A DNA stretch of 64,000 nt, taken from assembly GCF_047495875.1 (NCBI RefSeq), contig NC_092467.1, positions 11,435,566-11,499,565 on the forward strand, in the 5' to 3' direction. The notes beneath the pieces are model-generated. The model did no database searches. It was given only the letters and a program-made list of their open reading frames with translations, and had not been told where the DNA came from. Of this stretch, positions 1-11,700 are shown one piece after another. Numbering within the stretch: position 1 is the first letter of the stretch; each line of letters opens with the position of its first letter. Source of the stretch: Pithys albifrons albifrons (taxonomy: Eukaryota > Chordata > Aves > Passeriformes > Thamnophilidae). The position numbers and the translations under genes were made by a program.

Positions 1-904
1 AATAAATTTAGGGGGAAAAAAGTTCTTCTCCAGAAGAGAACCTTGAATTAGCACGTACAAAATATGGGGTGGGTAAGACTATTCTCTTGTTTCACCTATC
101 CTGTACTCTTCTTGTTCAACTTCTGAGAAATTTTAACTTTGAAAAATGTTTTTAAGCTTTACAAAACAGAATAAAGGGCATAGTTTAGATATAAGAATTT
201 TTTAAAGCAGAATGTTTTGCTGAGTCATAGTAAAGTAAAATAGTTTTTAAATGGAAATTATCATCTGCATCAAAACATACAACACTGATCATGTGATCAG
301 TGTGGTATGTGCTACAAAATTACTGCAGATAAAAGGTAGCTGAAAAAAATCAATAAAATGCCCTAATTGTTGTTATTTTAATTGACTCTGGGTTCTCATT
401 AACTTTACAGTGTATACATTGGCTTTTAAAATTAATGCATTTCTACACATTATTGCTGATAATAAAATAAAGCTGGTTAGGCAGTATTTGTCTTCTTACA
501 TGTGTCCATTAACTCAATTGCAATCAAAAGATACTTATACCAATGTTTCTAGATTATGCACCCTAAAAATTAAAACATGCAGTGTTGGTGCTCTGCATGG
601 GGAGTCTCATTTCAAGATGAGAGCTGGGAGTGTGGCTGCCTGTAGCTTTCATCCAAAGCAAAAGCTAGAGTGTGCCAAGCAACAGAACTTGTGGAAATTC
701 AGCTTAACTGAAATTTGACATAATAAAAAAAAGGAAATTAGCTCCAACGTGCAGGAGAAAATAGATTAAAGTTCCAAATGGTCAAAAAATAAAATAAATG
801 CAGATTTTAACTTTTTCAACAGTATCATTACAGTAGGGATTTATATGTTTTCCTTCTGAGATAAGAGGCTGTAGTTGTATTTTCTGTAAAGATTTGAAAG
901 GCTC
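1..904. other. Gene-free AT-rich DNA
   Basis: AT-rich sequence before the first CR1 fragment. Apart from the palindrome at 275-310 I see nothing in it. Confidence 0.6.
275..310. repeat. 36-bp imperfect palindrome
   Basis: A perfect 10-bp inverted repeat, ACACTGATCA/TGATCAGTGT (282-291 and 294-303), has a 2-bp centre. It is extended outward by a further six pairs (275-280 with 305-310) after one mismatch. I recognise no known element. It could form a cruciform or be a dimeric protein site. Confidence 0.8.
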
Positions 905-1622
905 ATGTATGGGAAACCCCAGGCACCAGTACTTGCTGGGGGCTCATCTGCTGGAAAGCAGCTCTCTGGAGAAGGACGTGGGGATTCTGGGGTACAACAA
1001 GCTGTCCCTGAACCAGCAGTGTGCCCTGGAGCCCAAGAAGGCCAATGATATCCTGGGGGGCATTAGGAAGGGCATTGCCAGCAGTTTGAGGGAGGTGATC
1101 CTGCCCCTCCACTCAGCCCCAGTGAGGCACATCTGGAGTGCTGTGTCCAGTTCTGGGCTCCTCAGGACGAGAGAGACATGGAACTCCTGGAGCAGCTCCA
1201 GCAGAGGGTGGCAAAGGTGATTAAGGGGCTGGAGCATCTCACTTGTCAGGAAGGGCTGAGAGAGCTGGGACTCCTCAGCCTTGTGAAGAGATGACTGAGA
1301 GGAGATCTCATCAATGTTATAAGTATCTAAAGGGGGGGCATCGAGAGGATGGATCCAGGCTCTCCTTAGTGCTGCCAAGCAATAGGACAAGAGATGATGA
1401 GCACAAACTGATTCACAGGAAGTTCCTCCTGAGAGGAAGAACTTCTTTACTGTGTGAACAAATTGCCCAGAAAGTTTGTGGGAAATATTCAGTAACTGTC
1501 TGGACACAATCCTGTGCCATGTGCTCTGGGATGACCCTGCTTGATAAGGGAGGTGGGACTGTGGATGACCCACTGTGGTTCCTTTCACCTTTACCCATTC
1601 TGTGACTCTGTTATTCTGTGAA
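905..1622 (+). mobile_element. CR1 LINE fragment, 3' part of ORF2 plus 3' end
   Basis: A 5'-truncated CR1 retrotransposon copy. Its translation, spread over shifted frames, follows the C-terminal part of the CR1 reverse transcriptase protein. Recognisable blocks are LLESSSLEKDVGIL, QQCALEPKKAN, SREVILPL-like (SLREVILPLHSA), GLEHLTCQEGLRELGLLS and INVISI/YKYLKGG. It ends at about 1622 in imperfect TTCTGTGA-type octamers, the normal CR1 3' terminus. Frame changes and stops show it is dead. It explains the open frames on both strands between about 890 and 1600. Confidence 0.93.
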
Positions 1623-4600
1623 ACTCACCTGGACTCATCTCTTGCTTCCTTTAGCCCTGGTGAGGGAAGGAGGCCCATAGAGCTCCCCACAGAGCAATGC
1701 AGAACTCTGACAGCAAAACTACCCTGGGGTGAGCCAGAAGCTGCCATACCTCTACCATAAGGTACAGGATGATTTATGTGGAGAGATGAGGGGCAAGAAG
1801 GAAGATTTTTTTTCCTGAATCTGTCACAATTTCACTAGTGGATGCTTTCTTCTCAAAGGCTGATGCATGTGTGGCCATACAGACTGTCCCTGGTGCTCAC
1901 AGCCACACTCAGAAATCTTCTGTGGCTCAAAGAAATGAAAGGGGTCTAGTTTGTCTGTATGACATATTTTATTGTGAGCATGGGATCTGAGCTAGGGGGT
2001 TTCAATTGAGAGGGTGTTTTTTTCCCCCAAGCTATTGGTTCCATTATAATGGTGCACCAGGTAGGAGAGTTGCCATGTGAAAATTCAGCCTTTCACAGAG
2101 CAGGAAACTTTAAATTCATATATGTGTTTAGTTATTTTCAGTAGTCAAAATGCAACTGAATTCACAAATTACATCAGTACCTCCAAGGTTGCATTTTTGG
2201 CAATAATTCACATATTACAGATTTTCTTCCCTTCTTTCCTCAAGAATCACTCTGTTCTGCTTCACATAAGTCCTGGACATTGAGACCCCCAGAGGAGGAG
2301 AGGAGGCAGGTTTGCCTCCAAATATCATGTTCCAGTGAATTGTGGTAATCATTTGTTAAACTTGAGAACAGCTTGAAACATTATGACCACTCAGGAATAA
2401 CTGCCTGGGTAAACCCTCACCTACCACAGTGCAGTTACTTTAAAAAGAAAAAAACAGTGCAGTTATGTTTCATTAGTTTCCCACATTTCAGCTGTCACTG
2501 GCAAATGCTTAATATCCAAAGTGCCACTTTTCCTTTTGTCTTTTAACATGCTCAGTAAGTCAGTGTGTGATGTTGGTGCCCAGCCAATGCCTGTCCCCTC
2601 AGCAAAGTGGAATTCCACATCCTCCCTTCAAAACAGTCCTTGTGCTGTCTGGGCAGTGCTGGGGCCCAGGGCTTTGCAGACCAGCCCCCTAAATACATTA
2701 GTGGAAATAATTACATCTGTTGTAGAGTGCACATGAAGTGTTCGAAGAAAAGGATGGATTGTGAGCCAGGGGAGGCAGAAGGAGGTGCAGTGGGGAGAGG
2801 CTATCAGGGATACTGTGTTTGTTCTCATGTTCTCTGATGCAGAGACTATTATTGACCTCTGTGGTACTGGTCAGGCACCTCTCTCATGGGGCATGGATAC
2901 CATATGTGAAATGGGCTAAGCAGCACCTGCTGTTCTGCTCTCCACGTAGGGAAGGTCCATCAAAGAAGGCAGTAATGGGGAAGAGGGTGGAAAACCCTCG
3001 ATGGACATCAACTGAAACAAGATGTTACCGACCATGAGCATTACAAACGAGGCTTGGACCTCAGCATGCTTATGTGACACACACAGTAAACCCACGTGAG
3101 GTGAACATCCAGTTCCTGATGTCACCCAGATGTTCATATATTCCTTAAAAGCAGACAAATAAATCCACAAGCCCCCAGTAGACAAAAACTCCCCACAAAA
3201 CAACAGCAAACCCAAGTCTGTGGCCATGATGCTTCAGTTAATTATGGGAGTCTGCTTTTTACTCCTAGGCATGGTGCTATTCATCCAAAATAGGACTTTG
3301 TCTGTTTTCAGCAAAGCAGGAAGTCCTTACAGAAGAAATGCTGTGAACGTACAAAATTTCTCACTATCATGGAAACCATCTTGTGGCATAAAGATTACTA
3401 AATAAAAAAAGGAGAGAAAACTTAGTTTTCTTTTTCCTAGTTTTCTAAACAGCTTTTCAAAGCTTATTTCACCAATGTGAATCAAGCATACTTACATTCC
3501 TGACTCACTGGGCAAAACAGTGATAAATGAAAATATCCACAAGTTAAAAAGACACACTTGATTGCGCTGTCGTCTTTAAATTCTCTATACATAACAAAAT
3601 GGGCAGGATGCAAACATGAAGCATTCTAGATCAAAGCGGTAAAAATACGAAGATATTATCAAAAATATACAGTGAATGAGATTAATGCTGAATATTTTAA
3701 ATCCAGTGAAAGAAAAAGTCTATAGGAATCTTGCTATTTTTCGTAGGAGTTGTAGGGTTCAGTTGTAGCTGGGGTTTCAGTGTTCCAGATTACACAAAAT
3801 TTTCCTTTAATTAGAGGTGTTTAGCACTGAAATAATGAAAATTAAACATTTTAGATTATTTCTATATAGTAATGGAATTAAGGGATTATTATCTTCTTAC
3901 AATTTGCTTTTCTCAAAAACAGTAGTGTTGGAAAAGCCATGTTGTTGCTGCAAATCAGAGACTGTACTAGGCTTTCTTTATTACAATGAAATTTGCTATT
4001 GTTTGTTCCAAAAAACTGAATGTGTGTGCGTATTTCTCTTTTTCTGGGTTAGATTTTTCTTAAATAACCGAATCTTGAATATTTTACTGGAAAATGAGTC
4101 CTGTGTGAGGGTCAGAGAGGTCCAAGCCGTTTGGATCAAACTGCAAAAACTGAGTTGGGACTAGTCAAGGCCTTTTAATGTACCTCATATTTGCTTTGAG
4201 GGCTGCTACAGTGTGAGCCTATTTTCAGACTTGTAGCATTAATTTTGTATCCAAGTTGATAATTTGATTAATATTTCAGAGAAAATCTTCATAAACCTCT
4301 CTGACACAGTTGCTGGTAAAGTTGTGGTTGGGCTGTGTGTGTGTGCCCAGGTTTGTCCCTGGTGGCAGGGGGTGCTCTCCAAGGCTGCCCCACATGAGGA
4401 CTCTGCCCCCAGTCTGCCTTTGCCTGTGGTTCTCAACATTCGTCTGTCCTCCAGTTGTGACTGTGTAAGTAAGCTGGAAACTGAACTTTTTCAAACTGGT
4501 GTTTCCCATGTCCAGCCCCTGCCAAAAAGGCATTTTCCTTTTTTAAAAGATAAAGTTTCTCTCTGTTCATAATTTGGCTGTGCATGAGTGGCTCTGCTGT

Positions 4601-7600
4601 AAAAACAATTAATGGAGAGACTGATGTGAGAGTTAGGCCAAGTCCTAGCTCTGCCTGCCCATGTGTGAGTAATGAGTTCAAATATTCTTCCTGAATTACA
4701 TGTTTCTGTCGGAGCGGGTTGTGTTTCCGAGACATGGTGCTTCCAGTTGGTGCTCTTCAGGCTGGCTCCTGCTTCACTGCCTCCTTATTTAGGGCTGTTT
4801 GGAAAAATGAAGATCTGGCCTAATATTAACAAGGATTTGCTAGAGACTGCATGCTAAATTGAAGGGGGGAAAGTAAAAACAAAATTAGTTTAGAGAGAAC
4901 ATGTTTATTTGAAAGAGACCATGCAGGTTTTGTATTTGCTGAGAACATGGTAAAATGAGATACTAAGAGCCTAGAGTTTTAATCATTTTATGCACCTAAG
5001 GTACTAAAGAGTCTGTAAAAGTGTGTCCAGCCCTATAAAACTATTTTCTTAGTGGAGCTGGTACCAAGATAAATGACAGCCTCCAGTACTTGTCAGCTCC
5101 GTGGGCTCAGTCCTCTGGAGTGCAGCTGGAACTGCCACACCAGGAGGTTGATTATTGCCAATAGTCTCTGCTGTGCATCTGCTTTTTTTGTCATTGTTGC
5201 TTTTTTCCCCCAAGTTAGGTTAGTGACTGTCTTTTTGTCTCCTGCCTTCTCTGTTTCTCATCTGTGTGCCGTAGGGATACATATTGAACGAACTGAGGAA
5301 AAATAAAGAAGAAAATCAGTAACCCTGGCCAATATCTCCAGAGTTATCACCAACAGGTTAGGTGACTTCTGTTAGATTTTAGGAAGTTATTGTTGATTGG
5401 TTGCTCTTACTAATCCTTTTTAGTAAATTGGATTTAAAATAAGTATGAAGATTGACATTCACTGTTTCTGTTTTGGGGAGGGTTCACTGTTTCAGCTTCT
5501 TAAGAGCAGCAAACGAGTTTGGTTAGAGGGTAGAAAGCCTTTTGTTGCAAACTCTCTGTGAGTAGGTCAGTAATACCACCCATAGGCTAAACCAAAAGCA
5601 TCGTGCTACTTACTTAATAATTAAATGAGCTCCTCATTTCAGTTGCAGTGTCTTCACATAAGCTGAATGCAGCAAGCCCACCAGCTGTGTACTTGCTCGC
5701 AGAAAGTTACTGCTATGATGTTGCGCTGAATTTCTCCCAGTCATCCTAGTCTTATTAATGCCTCAGTGTGGCATAAAGCTTCATTCATTATTCATAATAA
5801 TCCAGTCAGAGGACACTCTGAGACCTGATAAATTCTCACCTAAATGACAACAGCTGACAGGGCCTAGGGTTTTATAGCCTTTCTCTTGCCATAGCAAGGT
5901 GCTGTGGGCAAAGGTCCAGAATGATCCTCTACTAATGACCACTGTGATATATGAGCAGCTGCTGATTTTCTGACACAAAGTCTACTCTGCTGAGCATCCA
6001 ACCCACCAGCCGTGAGCAGTGGAAAAATATCTGACAGGCAATATACTTCAAGAACAGATCACGATAAAAATCTGTCTCAGGTGGGAGAGAATAAAAGGGT
6101 TAATCCTGTGCTGAAGCACTGCAACATCAACAACAACAAAAATATCCTGGGGGCAAAAAAAATAATCAGAAGTCTGTAAATTCTGGCTGTGCTGATGTGG
6201 AAATGAGAATACGATTCCTACTTCTGAAAACTCTTCCTTTCTGGCCCCCAGAGGGTTGAATAATCATGACTTTAGAAGCCTGTAAATTGCTTTATAAAAA
6301 TCAATAATCATCTGCTGAAGGATATTAATTGCACTTTTTCACAGAGGGAAAAAGCTTCATAATATTTTATTGGTTTTTAATGGGCTCTTTGATACCACAG
6401 GAGGTAAGTGAAAAGCCTCTTTCTTTTGTTCAGGCACAGATCTAGCTTTTCAAAGGAATGAATGTACCTATTTGAGTTTTAACTTCTCCCTTGTGTTGTG
6501 GGTTCAAATTAAAAGCAGGTGAAGTCCTTTTATTTAGCCCTTCTGTTTTACTTTCAACAGGGAATATTTCTCTATTTCATCATCTTACCTTTTCTAAGTT
6601 ATATTGATAAATGTATGTCTTTTCCTGAGTTTCATTGCCATGCAAATTGAGGGGTTAATTCTGAAAGTTTGACCTTATTGATATATAGCAATAAAAAAAT
6701 CAAGCTCCAAGTGTTTAAAAAGGATTCAGGACTGACCAGATCAAGTCAGATATCTTTTTCTTGTTAAAATAGTGAGTACTCGTTGTTCACAGTGCCTCAT
6801 CCTTGCTTCAGAAGGATGAGACTTTGAGGCTGTTTAGGGGTGCTGTTATGGCATTTTCCACATACACGATGTTGGGTATTCTAGGCCAAGGGACAATTGG
6901 TTGTTCTACATAAGAGCTTTTCTCAGTATGAATTTCTGTTCACTCTATTTAGCACCACTCAAGTGGCAATAACAGGCTGCTCTGGCCCAAAGTTGCAGAG
7001 AGCTGGAGGTGAAAAGGTGGCCTTTGCAGGGACAGAGTTCAAGGCTAGAAATTATGTTTTTCCAATGGTGTGTTTTGACTGTAATCTCTCCAGGATTTGT
7101 ACCACAGTAACGGAGATCCATAAGATCAATGAAAATGTTTTTCCCTCCTCATTCCCTGTGGAAACTTCTTGTTAGTTAATGGAGACATGGACTCTACCTG
7201 GCTCCCAGACTGAACTAGTACATAGGATACCACTAGAAAAAAGTCAGGTGAGAGGAGGTGGGTCAAGTCTGGCACTGATTCTTATGCTCACATTACGTGT
7301 AGTACGCTGTGATTGCTGGAGTAGTTCAGGACTCAACCACTGACAGCTACTTTCATTGCCCTCATGCTGTAGCACTGCAATGTATTTTGGGACCAGACTT
7401 TCAGGGCAGAAGGCCACAGAACTTTACTATCTGATGGAATTATAAGAAGGCTTGATTTTCCTTGTCTGAAGTAATTCTGACAACCTTATTTGGTCTTGTT
7501 TTGATAGCAAGTGTTTCTAGTATTTGTATTAAAAGTGACACAGGCTATTTACAAATGAGGTGTACCTGAACTATATGAAATTTAAACATATCCAGTCAAG

Positions 7601-7654
7601 TTTAGGCTTTGTTATGGGCAAGAGCTGGGTGAAAGCATTCTTGGAATCAACTAT

Positions 7655-7670
7655 GGTTGCTAGAGCAACC
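7655..7670. promoter_or_regulatory. Candidate RFX X-box
   Basis: GGTTGCTAGAGCAACC is a perfect 7-bp inverted repeat with a 2-bp centre. It fits the RFX-family X-box consensus (RYYNYY, 1-3 spacer, RRNRAC) at every position. There is no neighbouring promoter, so any role would be as a distal element. Confidence 0.4.
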
Positions 7671-8319
7671 TGAAACAGTAACCAAAACATTTGTCGTTCT
7701 TGCTGGGTTCATCTGTCAGCCACCTCAGACACTTCTTCCTTTCCATTATTTTCCTGTAGAAATAAACAAAATATTACCTTTACTTAGGGTGACCCACACC
7801 AGTCAGAATACTGACTTGTTGCAGAAAGCCTGACATGTAATTTGTCAGGCCAAGCTATTGGGTTTTGTAGTTGTCCTGTATTGTCTTCACTGATGTCTCA
7901 ATTCCTTCTCCGTGTTGCTGCTTCCCTGGATGAACACAGTTGGTCACTGGGTTCTTTGCTTGGAGTGTGAGGAAGGTGATAGGAACGTGTTCTGATGGGT
8001 GTGGTAGACCAAGGAAGGCTTTTTCTTATTTTTTCTTGTTGACGTAGAATAGAAGGGTACACCATTAATACGGGCATGGAAAATTGCCTGGATGATTTTT
8101 TTTTTGACTGTGCAGGTGAAATCACCTCTACTATGGGATTTTCTTACTCAACTGCCTGTCACAATGTTTCCTAAGTCACTAACAACCCCATTGCCTATCT
8201 GGGTATTTACTATTACAATTTTTCAAATACTTTTCTATCTAAGTATGAAAATTGTGGTTTTCTTTGTGATTTTGTGGCTTAGTTTGTATGTGTGTGGGGT
8301 TGTTTAGTTGGTTTAGGGT

Positions 8320-8340
8320 TTTTTTTGTTGTTGTTGTTAG
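8320..8340. repeat. T-run with (GTT)4
   Basis: A short low-complexity stretch of T8 followed by four GTT units, in gene-free flank. Confidence 0.75.
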
Positions 8341-8587
8341 AACATGCATGTTCCATTCCATCTGCTTGAAGGACTTGGAAGTTCCTTTTGTTCATTTAAG
8401 TCAACATTTCCCACTCCCATAAGCAAGGGCAGACAAAATACAGAATTGTTCTACAAAATACTCTAAAAACAAACTAAAAAGCATTGCAAAAAGTAACTTC
8501 AATAGAAAATAAAGGTGGGTTTGTAAATTCATTAATTGTAACCTATGCTTTAGAAAATCAAGCTCTTTATTTAAATGTGAACATTCA

Positions 8588-8715
8588 AGGAATCATGGAA
8601 TGGTTTGTGTTGAATCTTAAAGATCATTTGGTTCCCGTTGCCCTGCAATCAGGTGGGACACGATTCACCTTCCTCTAGACCAGGCTTCTCAAAGTCCCAT
8701 CCAACCTGGCCTTGA
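8588..8715 (-). mobile_element. CR1 LINE 3'-end fragment
   Basis: On the plus strand this reads GGAATCATGGAATGGTTTGT, then AAAGATCATTTGGTTCC, TAGACCAGGCTTCTCAAAG and CCATCCAACCTGGCCTTGA. That is the reverse complement of the CR1 3' region, so the element lies on the minus strand with its 3' terminus near 8588. It is severely 5'-truncated, as is normal for CR1, and diverged. Confidence 0.9.
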
Positions 8716-11700
8716 TTCTTTCAGTTTCCTTTCGTTAAAAGTTTTGTCAAAAGAGCTGAAGTTTTCCTATGAAGTAATTTAATAAAAAATAATGAAAGAA
8801 CACAGAAGAGGAGAGAAAATTAAACCCATCAAAGGTGTACTCAGAGGGAGAAGACAGTTCTGTCTTTAATGGTCCTTTCAGAGTGAAGATTTTTGTCCCA
8901 TTCTGCAGGCATCGTTTATACTGTGGTACGGGAAATAAGTGACTTGACTCCTCCTTTGACTTATGGTGGGAGTCCCTGCAGAGATTTAATGGTAAATATT
9001 TAAAAAGGGGAACTACCCTTTTCTTTTATGATCTCATATTTTGCACACTGATTAATGTAATAAGAAAACAACATTTCCCCTCAGTTAAAGCTCTTAGTTC
9101 CTTACAACTGGGAGTTCTGTTCCCCAGCCTTTTCCATTGCAGGGCTCTCCCAGTAGGCAGTTTGTTTTGCCTCAAGTGGAAAAAACCTCATGTATTTGAC
9201 AGGAAGGAAACTAATCACAGCTAGCATCTCACAATTAAAGGAACAAACCCAGCTTCTTTAACAAGCTGTAGACAATATTTTTAATTTTGGTCAGTTACAG
9301 AGCTACTCCGCTACTACTCAGCTATTTAACACAGTTCTTTAATGTGCCCATGGAATGAACTCAGTCACACTAGTTCCCACCCTGATATGTAGTAAGAAAC
9401 CCAAGCAAATATTATGCAGGACCACATAGCATTGTGTTACTATAATTTTTAGTTAAATTAAAATTTTTGAGTAAAGTTGCCATACCATCAGAGAAATCAA
9501 ATGTTTCTCACGTGTTCCCAGATATCCCTTTCCATCTATGGACTCCCCATGAGGATTTTTGTGTATGTGTTCTTTAGGAGCCTCTCATTGCCATTCCAAG
9601 CACACAGTGCTGGAAAAGACATTGTTTTCAATGCACCAGCTTTGTCATCTTGGTAGTTAAGAGCTGTAGCTAGTTCAGAGACCAGGGAAATTCCTGGCAC
9701 TCATAGACTGCCTACTGCCATTTAAATGAGCACCTGTGCGTGCAGTGTTTTGTTGTTTTCTGGGAAGCCATTGCACAACCTCTATTCACAAGTGCTGCCT
9801 CAGTTGAGTGTTTTTAGTACATGATAAATAATATGTTGCTTCCAGCTCCCACTGGTGTGCAGGCACTAGCCCGTATTCTTGGCCTGTGTGGATCTGTAGC
9901 CCCTGGGGGATAGAGAGCTTGTAACAGACTGAGCTAAAGCTGCAACATAGATGAACAAACTGATCACACACAGGTTAAAGCCTTGCTCACTTAAGGGTCA
10001 TGCTATACTTAGCAAATATCATAGTCTACTATACAGCATAAAAAATTGTATTCCAAATTGTCCCAGATTGATATCTGGTCAATATGAATGGGTGTTTCCC
10101 TGGCTCCTGGCTCTCTCCAGAGGTGGGATTGCTTGAAGTTAGGCTCTCCAGCATCATGGAGTGTGACAGAGTCTATCTGGGCAATCAAACACACCAGTAT
10201 CTCACTTTGGTGCTCTTGTGGGGCAGATGCTTGTTTTTGTTTTCATGGTACTGTGTGGTCCTGTGAGTGCCGAGCTGTGCTTTTTGTGCTGTGGGTGAAT
10301 GGGGACTTTTCATTTTGAATTCAAGATTCTGGGAGATAAAAAGGCAAGTGTTTTTTGACAGTTCTGTGGTTTGTCTCTAGGCACATTGGGTGCTGATTTT
10401 CATTCCAGTACATCAAGGCAACTGTCTGAACTACAATCCAAACAGAAATTCCTTCAACAACAAACCAATAATATCACATGTAGTTCCAGTTGTTCACACT
10501 TTCTTGTGCTCTGTCTTTCCATGAGATCTCACATCCCAAACCCACTGCCTTGGGCTAATAGTTTGTAACAAAGCTCAATCTCTAAAATGTCCTATATAAA
10601 TGGAGAAGGGAAGATCATAAAAGAGAAAGATGAAAACATTTACCATTGCAGCTCCCGCACTTGGAGTCTCTCTTGAGTTTCCTGATTCATCAGCCGGTTA
10701 GAAGGGCACGCAGTCACCCGTGCTGCCTGGCTGCTGCTGCTCTCTCCAGTGCTACAGGGTACCATTCATCACAGACTGCTAGCTGAAGGATACAGTGTCA
10801 ATGCTGGCAATTGATCCAAGGAAACCTGCACACGTTATTGTACCTCACTAAGGGCCCTCTTCTTTTCTGCTTTTCCCTGTAACTGAAAAAAGTTAAGCCG
10901 TGAGGTTTTTTGTTCAGGTTGGAACAGGGAAAATAATATCTGTTGGGGGGAGGAAATGTTCTGTGCTCATCCCATGCCTATGTCCTAATCTTTATTTAAG
11001 GCTGTAAAATTAGGGAGGGAAATAAAAAGAGTATTTGCTGTCTTCTAGTGTATCTGATTGAGAAGAAAGGAGTTCTGTAGGGATTATCGGCTTGTAATAG
11101 TATATATTCATATGATAAAATTGAATTACCCAAAAGACAAAAAGAAACACTTGAGATACAGCATTCATCTTTTGTGCCACCATGTGCATTCATGTGTTAC
11201 ACCTTGGGGCAAATCACAGGCAAGTTAAGGGGCAAGGAAGGGGAGGGGGTGGGTGTGGAGAGGAAAACCTTGCTTTTCCATAGGTCAGCAGATGTAATTG
11301 TCGTTCACAATAACACACTGTACAGTACCCACTCATTTAGACCCATAGGCATATTCATGAAGTACGGTGCTACTAAATAGGGGCTCGTGTTTTGACTCCG
11401 TGTTTGGAAATCTGGAAGTGAGAAAGGAAGGATTCTTTGGTAATTGGAGTCCCTTGGAGTGGGAATGTGGATGCAGACAGTCTATAGGGCAGTCATTTAA
11501 GTCCATCCCAAGTCAACTGTATCAATGCACACTTTGGTGTCCTCTGGCTTATGTATGTGTTTACTTTCAAGTAATTTGCTGAATCAGGATTGTAGGCAGT
11601 GTCCTGTCTCTGATCCCATAAGGTACAATACCAAAGCAAGAAGTCAGGCAATTTTGAGGGGTTTTATTTACAGCAAGCATTAGATTTTTATTGGGGTTTT

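Larger units (their letters stand above)
1623..8587. other. Gene-free AT-rich DNA
   Basis: I see no exon, RNA gene or recognisable transposon here. The open frames are short and have no domain signature. The stretch 5760-6420 is dense in homeodomain-like cores (TAATCA, ATTAATTG) and E-boxes and may be a conserved regulatory block, but conservation could not be tested. Confidence 0.6.

Noticed and set aside
944..1588. 214-codon open frame on the minus strand
   Set aside because: This is the antisense of the CR1 reverse-transcriptase fragment and not a gene.
6640..6647. Perfect POU octamer ATGCAAAT, also at 18997-19004 and 35795-35802
   Set aside because: Two to three exact copies of an 8-mer are expected by chance in 64 kb on two strands, so they are not evidence of lymphoid or POU control.
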